Shown here in pieces: positions 62,268 to 63,350 of a DNA stretch of 63,350 nt. Source of the stretch: an uncultured Methanobrevibacter sp. (lineage in GTDB: Archaea; Methanobacteriota; Methanobacteria; Methanobacteriales; Methanobacteriaceae); NCBI RefSeq assembly GCF_947170395.1, contig NZ_CAMVTE010000013.1:1-63350 (forward strand), read 5' to 3'. The notes under the pieces are model-generated. The model saw only the letters and a program-made list of their open reading frames with translations. It did not search any database and had not been told where the DNA came from. Position numbers and translations under genes: made by a program. Numbering within the stretch: the first letter of the stretch is position 1; each line of letters opens with the position of its first letter.

Positions 62268-63272
62268 TCAGAAATCAAACAATGTCTTTTGAGTAATCTT
62301 TTTAATTTTCAAATCATCACTGCAATAGAAATTGCTCTTCAAATCTTCAACAATCCCATTATAATCCTTACAGTTGAGAATGTCCTTGAGATATCTGTAT
62401 CCGATGTATTTGGAAACGATTATCTTTTCAAAATTAAATGAATCCCATATATAGAAATAGGCTGAAATGATTCTGTTCCTGCCTATTTTATTATTTAAAA
62501 ACAATAGGCTATTGTAAGTTTCCAAAGAAAGACCGCCATGGTTTTTCAAATCATCGATTTTCCAGACTGGGTTTAGATTGATGCAGAAATTTTTCAATAC
62601 ATATTCAAGCATTCCCTTGCAATTCTTCTTGTCATGATAAAGTTCAGCCATTATATGGTTATTCCATGTATACATCCTGTGGTTTTCATCTTCAGATGCT
62701 CTTTTTAAATGTTGTTTGATGTATTCAATAGGAATCTTTTCCTCTTTTTTTCTGAAATTATCCATATAATATTCATTGAATTCACTAAAATAGTAATGAT
62801 TTGAAAGATATTTGTCAAAAATCCTGATTCGTCTTTTCTTATTTTTGTAGAAAACCCTGGACTTTGAGGATAAATAATAGTCATTGCCCAAAAGTTTGTT
62901 TTCAAGGATTCTCTTTTCTATCCTGTCCCTTTTTCCGGATGTTTTAAGGCCATGTTTTTTTAAAATCTTTTTCAATGCCTTTGTGTTGTACTTTTTAAGC
63001 TGACTAGCAAACTCTTTTTTGCCCACTTTATTTAAAAGGTATTTGTTTTCAACAAGATAATCCATCAGAAAGTCTTCAGATAAACCGTATTCATTACAAA
63101 CTCCTCTAACGGCGCCATCAATACTTGCATCGCGCTTGTAAACTAGATAAATGAAATCAAATGTTGCCTGCATCATCGACAGGCCATAGCCCTCAGGGGC
63201 ATTGTCGCCGTATTTTAGAGAAATCTTTCCAGTTTCAAAATCCATCATAACAATAATTACTATCTGGCTCAT
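62268..63272 (-). CDS. SAP-domain protein of unknown role
   Basis: 334 residues. A SAP-type DNA- or RNA-binding motif lies at about residues 92-125: LKKYNTKALKKILKKHGLKT followed by S-G-K-R-D-R-I-E-K-R-I. The rest is basic and rich in Tyr, Asn and Lys, with no enzyme motif. ATG 63272 or an internal ATG (MMDFETGK, about residue 9) could be the start. It may bind nucleic acid; no partner gene is visible in the 78 bases left at the window edge. Confidence 0.7.
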   Translation of the reverse strand: MSQIVIIVMMDFETGKISLKYGDNAPEGYGLSMMQATFDFIYLVYKRDASIDGAVRGVCNEYGLSEDFLMDYLVENKYLLNKVGKKEFASQLKKYNTKALKKILKKHGLKTSGKRDRIEKRILENKLLGNDYYLSSKSRVFYKNKKRRIRIFDKYLSNHYYFSEFNEYYMDNFRKKEEKIPIEYIKQHLKRASEDENHRMYTWNNHIMAELYHDKKNCKGMLEYVLKNFCINLNPVWKIDDLKNHGGLSLETYNSLLFLNNKIGRNRIISAYFYIWDSFNFEKIIVSKYIGYRYLKDILNCKDYNGIVEDLKSNFYCSDDLKIKKITQKTLFDF

Positions 63273-63350
63273 AATTTTTAAACTTGGCGATATTAGGCCA
63301 CGTTGAAATCCTATGATTTTTTCAGTTGAAATTGCACATCGATGATTTTA

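Noticed and set aside
1-63350. tRNA, rRNA or insertion sequence genes
   Set aside because: I looked through the intergenic regions and saw no cloverleaf, rRNA segment, transposase or terminal inverted repeats that I could support; a covariance search was not possible here.

Overview
The window looks like a methanogenic archaeon of the order Methanobacteriales, most likely a Methanobrevibacter-type gut or rumen species. The reasons are low G+C, TTTATATA-type boxes at the distance expected of archaeal promoters, GGTG-type ribosome binding sites about five bases before many starts, U-run terminators, a very large secreted beta-helix adhesin-like protein, and abundant surface-glycan glycosyltransferases. 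This is inferred from gene content; no rRNA or other taxonomic marker is present.

Layout. (1) 0.2-5.2 kb: a same-strand run of poorly characterised genes: two SseB-like double-domain proteins, a coiled-coil protein, two zinc-ribbon proteins (one membrane-bound, one with an HExxH peptidase motif), an ElaA-like acetyltransferase that appears to start at ATT, and two small unknowns. (2) 5.2-8.7 kb: a small anchored protein, a cation-diffusion transporter, a LicD-type phosphotransferase, a universal stress protein and an anchored beta-rich protein. (3) 8.7-30.5 kb: a surface-polysaccharide locus with seven GT2-type enzymes (one fused to a GT4), UDP-glucose 6-dehydrogenase, two pyruvyltransferase-like proteins, a separate GT4, an acyltransferase and a GT-C membrane glycosyltransferase. 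A three-gene amino-acid-type ABC importer and a zinc-ribbon membrane protein sit inside it. (4) 30.5-35.9 kb: a PAP2-like membrane protein, a flavoredoxin-like protein, a flavodoxin-MarR-MATE operon with a candidate operator, and a second GT-C enzyme. (5) 36.1-44.7 kb: a 2864-residue adhesin-like protein of five beta-helix modules, repeated spacer blocks, Ig-like domains and a C-terminal membrane anchor. (6) 44.8-50.5 kb: an old-yellow-enzyme homologue, a secreted protein with seven calcium-loop-like acidic repeats, a purine permease, MntP and a secreted protein of unknown family. (7) 50.5-58.7 kb: a more A+T-rich accessory stretch with a nucleotidyltransferase plus 44-codon partner ORF, a third GT-C enzyme, a paralogue of the secreted unknown, a tyrosine recombinase, a tiny aromatic membrane protein over a 23-bp tandem repeat, and an AAA/DUF4143-type ATPase. 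(8) 58.7-63.3 kb: an M14-like secreted protein, SurE, a pyridoxal kinase, a methyltransferase and a SAP-domain protein.

How the genes may work together. UDP-glucose dehydrogenase supplies UDP-glucuronate. The GT2 and GT4 enzymes assemble a surface glycan at the inner face of the membrane. The LicD, pyruvyltransferase and acyltransferase homologues would decorate it with phospho-, pyruvyl and acyl groups, and the GT-C proteins would add sugars from lipid-linked donors. A conserved C-terminal tail of the form S-x-S-W-K-[ILV]-T-x-x-LR recurs on members of three different enzyme families here. That suggests a common docking device for the assembly machinery and is the most system-like signal in the window. 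The adhesin, the acidic repeat protein and the anchored unknowns would form the outer surface together with this glycan.
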